Shown here piece after piece: positions 63,995 to 64,000 of a stretch of 64,000 nt of DNA. The position numbers and the translations under genes are program-made. The DNA comes from Linyphia triangularis (taxonomy: Eukaryota > Arthropoda > Arachnida > Araneae > Linyphiidae): assembly GCA_963978545.1 (NCBI GenBank), contig OZ021732.1, positions 66,912,328 to 66,976,327 on the forward strand, given 5' to 3'. How positions within the stretch are numbered: the stretch's first letter is position 1; every line of letters begins with the position of its first letter. The notes under the pieces are model-generated. The model was not told the DNA's origin. It did not search any database and worked only from the letters and a program-made list of their open reading frames with translations.

Positions 63995-64000
63995 CTAAAA
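63995..64000 (-). CDS. sDscam: cassette C9, Ig1 exon, cut by window edge
   Basis: Only the last six bases are present, before a strong GTAAGTAATC donor at 63985-63994. The spacing to 62761 and the donor context match the Ig1 exons of C7 and C8. The rest, and the C9 signal exon and promoter, lie beyond the window. Confidence 0.6.
   Translation of the reverse strand, partial: F

Overview
This is an AT-rich (roughly 70 percent A+T) piece of an animal nuclear genome. It has introns, long perfect microsatellites, Helitrons, tRNA-derived SINEs and MITEs. A chelicerate is indicated, most likely a spider and possibly a scorpion, because of the gene it carries. Almost the whole window is one minus-strand gene: a shortened Dscam (sDscam), of the beta type described in chelicerates. 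Tandem 5' cassettes, each with its own promoter and signal peptide and each encoding two variable Ig domains, feed one shared 3' constant region.

Constant region, read right to left: Ig3 (two exons, 31227-31374 and 29560-29708); FNIII-1 (28500-28631, 27480-27644); FNIII-2 (26899-26969, 25177-25414); FNIII-3 (16346-16444, 15937-16128); transmembrane exon (13652 or 13676 to 13819); cytoplasmic exon (12280-12452); and a probable last exon (568-702) after an 11.6 kb intron. The splice phases fit throughout. For example, the cassette-4 isoform adds up to 2277 nt, or 758 residues plus stop.

Variable region: eight complete four-exon cassettes lie between 32.0 and 60.2 kb, and a ninth is cut by the right edge. 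I number them C1 (nearest the constant region) to C9. Each has a signal-peptide exon, one exon for Ig1 and two exons for Ig2. All variable exons start and end in phase 1. The cluster continues beyond 64000.

The most notable regulatory observation is a conserved GTGGCGCT-type motif 160-240 bp upstream of each of the eight visible start codons, always on the transcribed (minus) strand. It matches the CTCF core (C6 at 14 of 15 positions). This parallels promoter choice in vertebrate clustered protocadherins. A similar site in the opposite orientation lies at 18001-18015 in the 8.7 kb FNIII-2/FNIII-3 intron, inside a GC-richer patch with CRE-like sites.

The introns hold mobile DNA: Helitrons (2851-3949, 25481-26190, probably 5038-5392 and 30296-31075), a SINE family (4.7 and 16.8 kb), TA-flanked MITEs (7336-9319 and 13993-14767), long fold-back elements (11.6-12.0 and 21.9-24.3 kb) and long (AT)n, (AAAT)n and (AAT)n arrays. 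I see no other cellular gene and no functional RNA gene.
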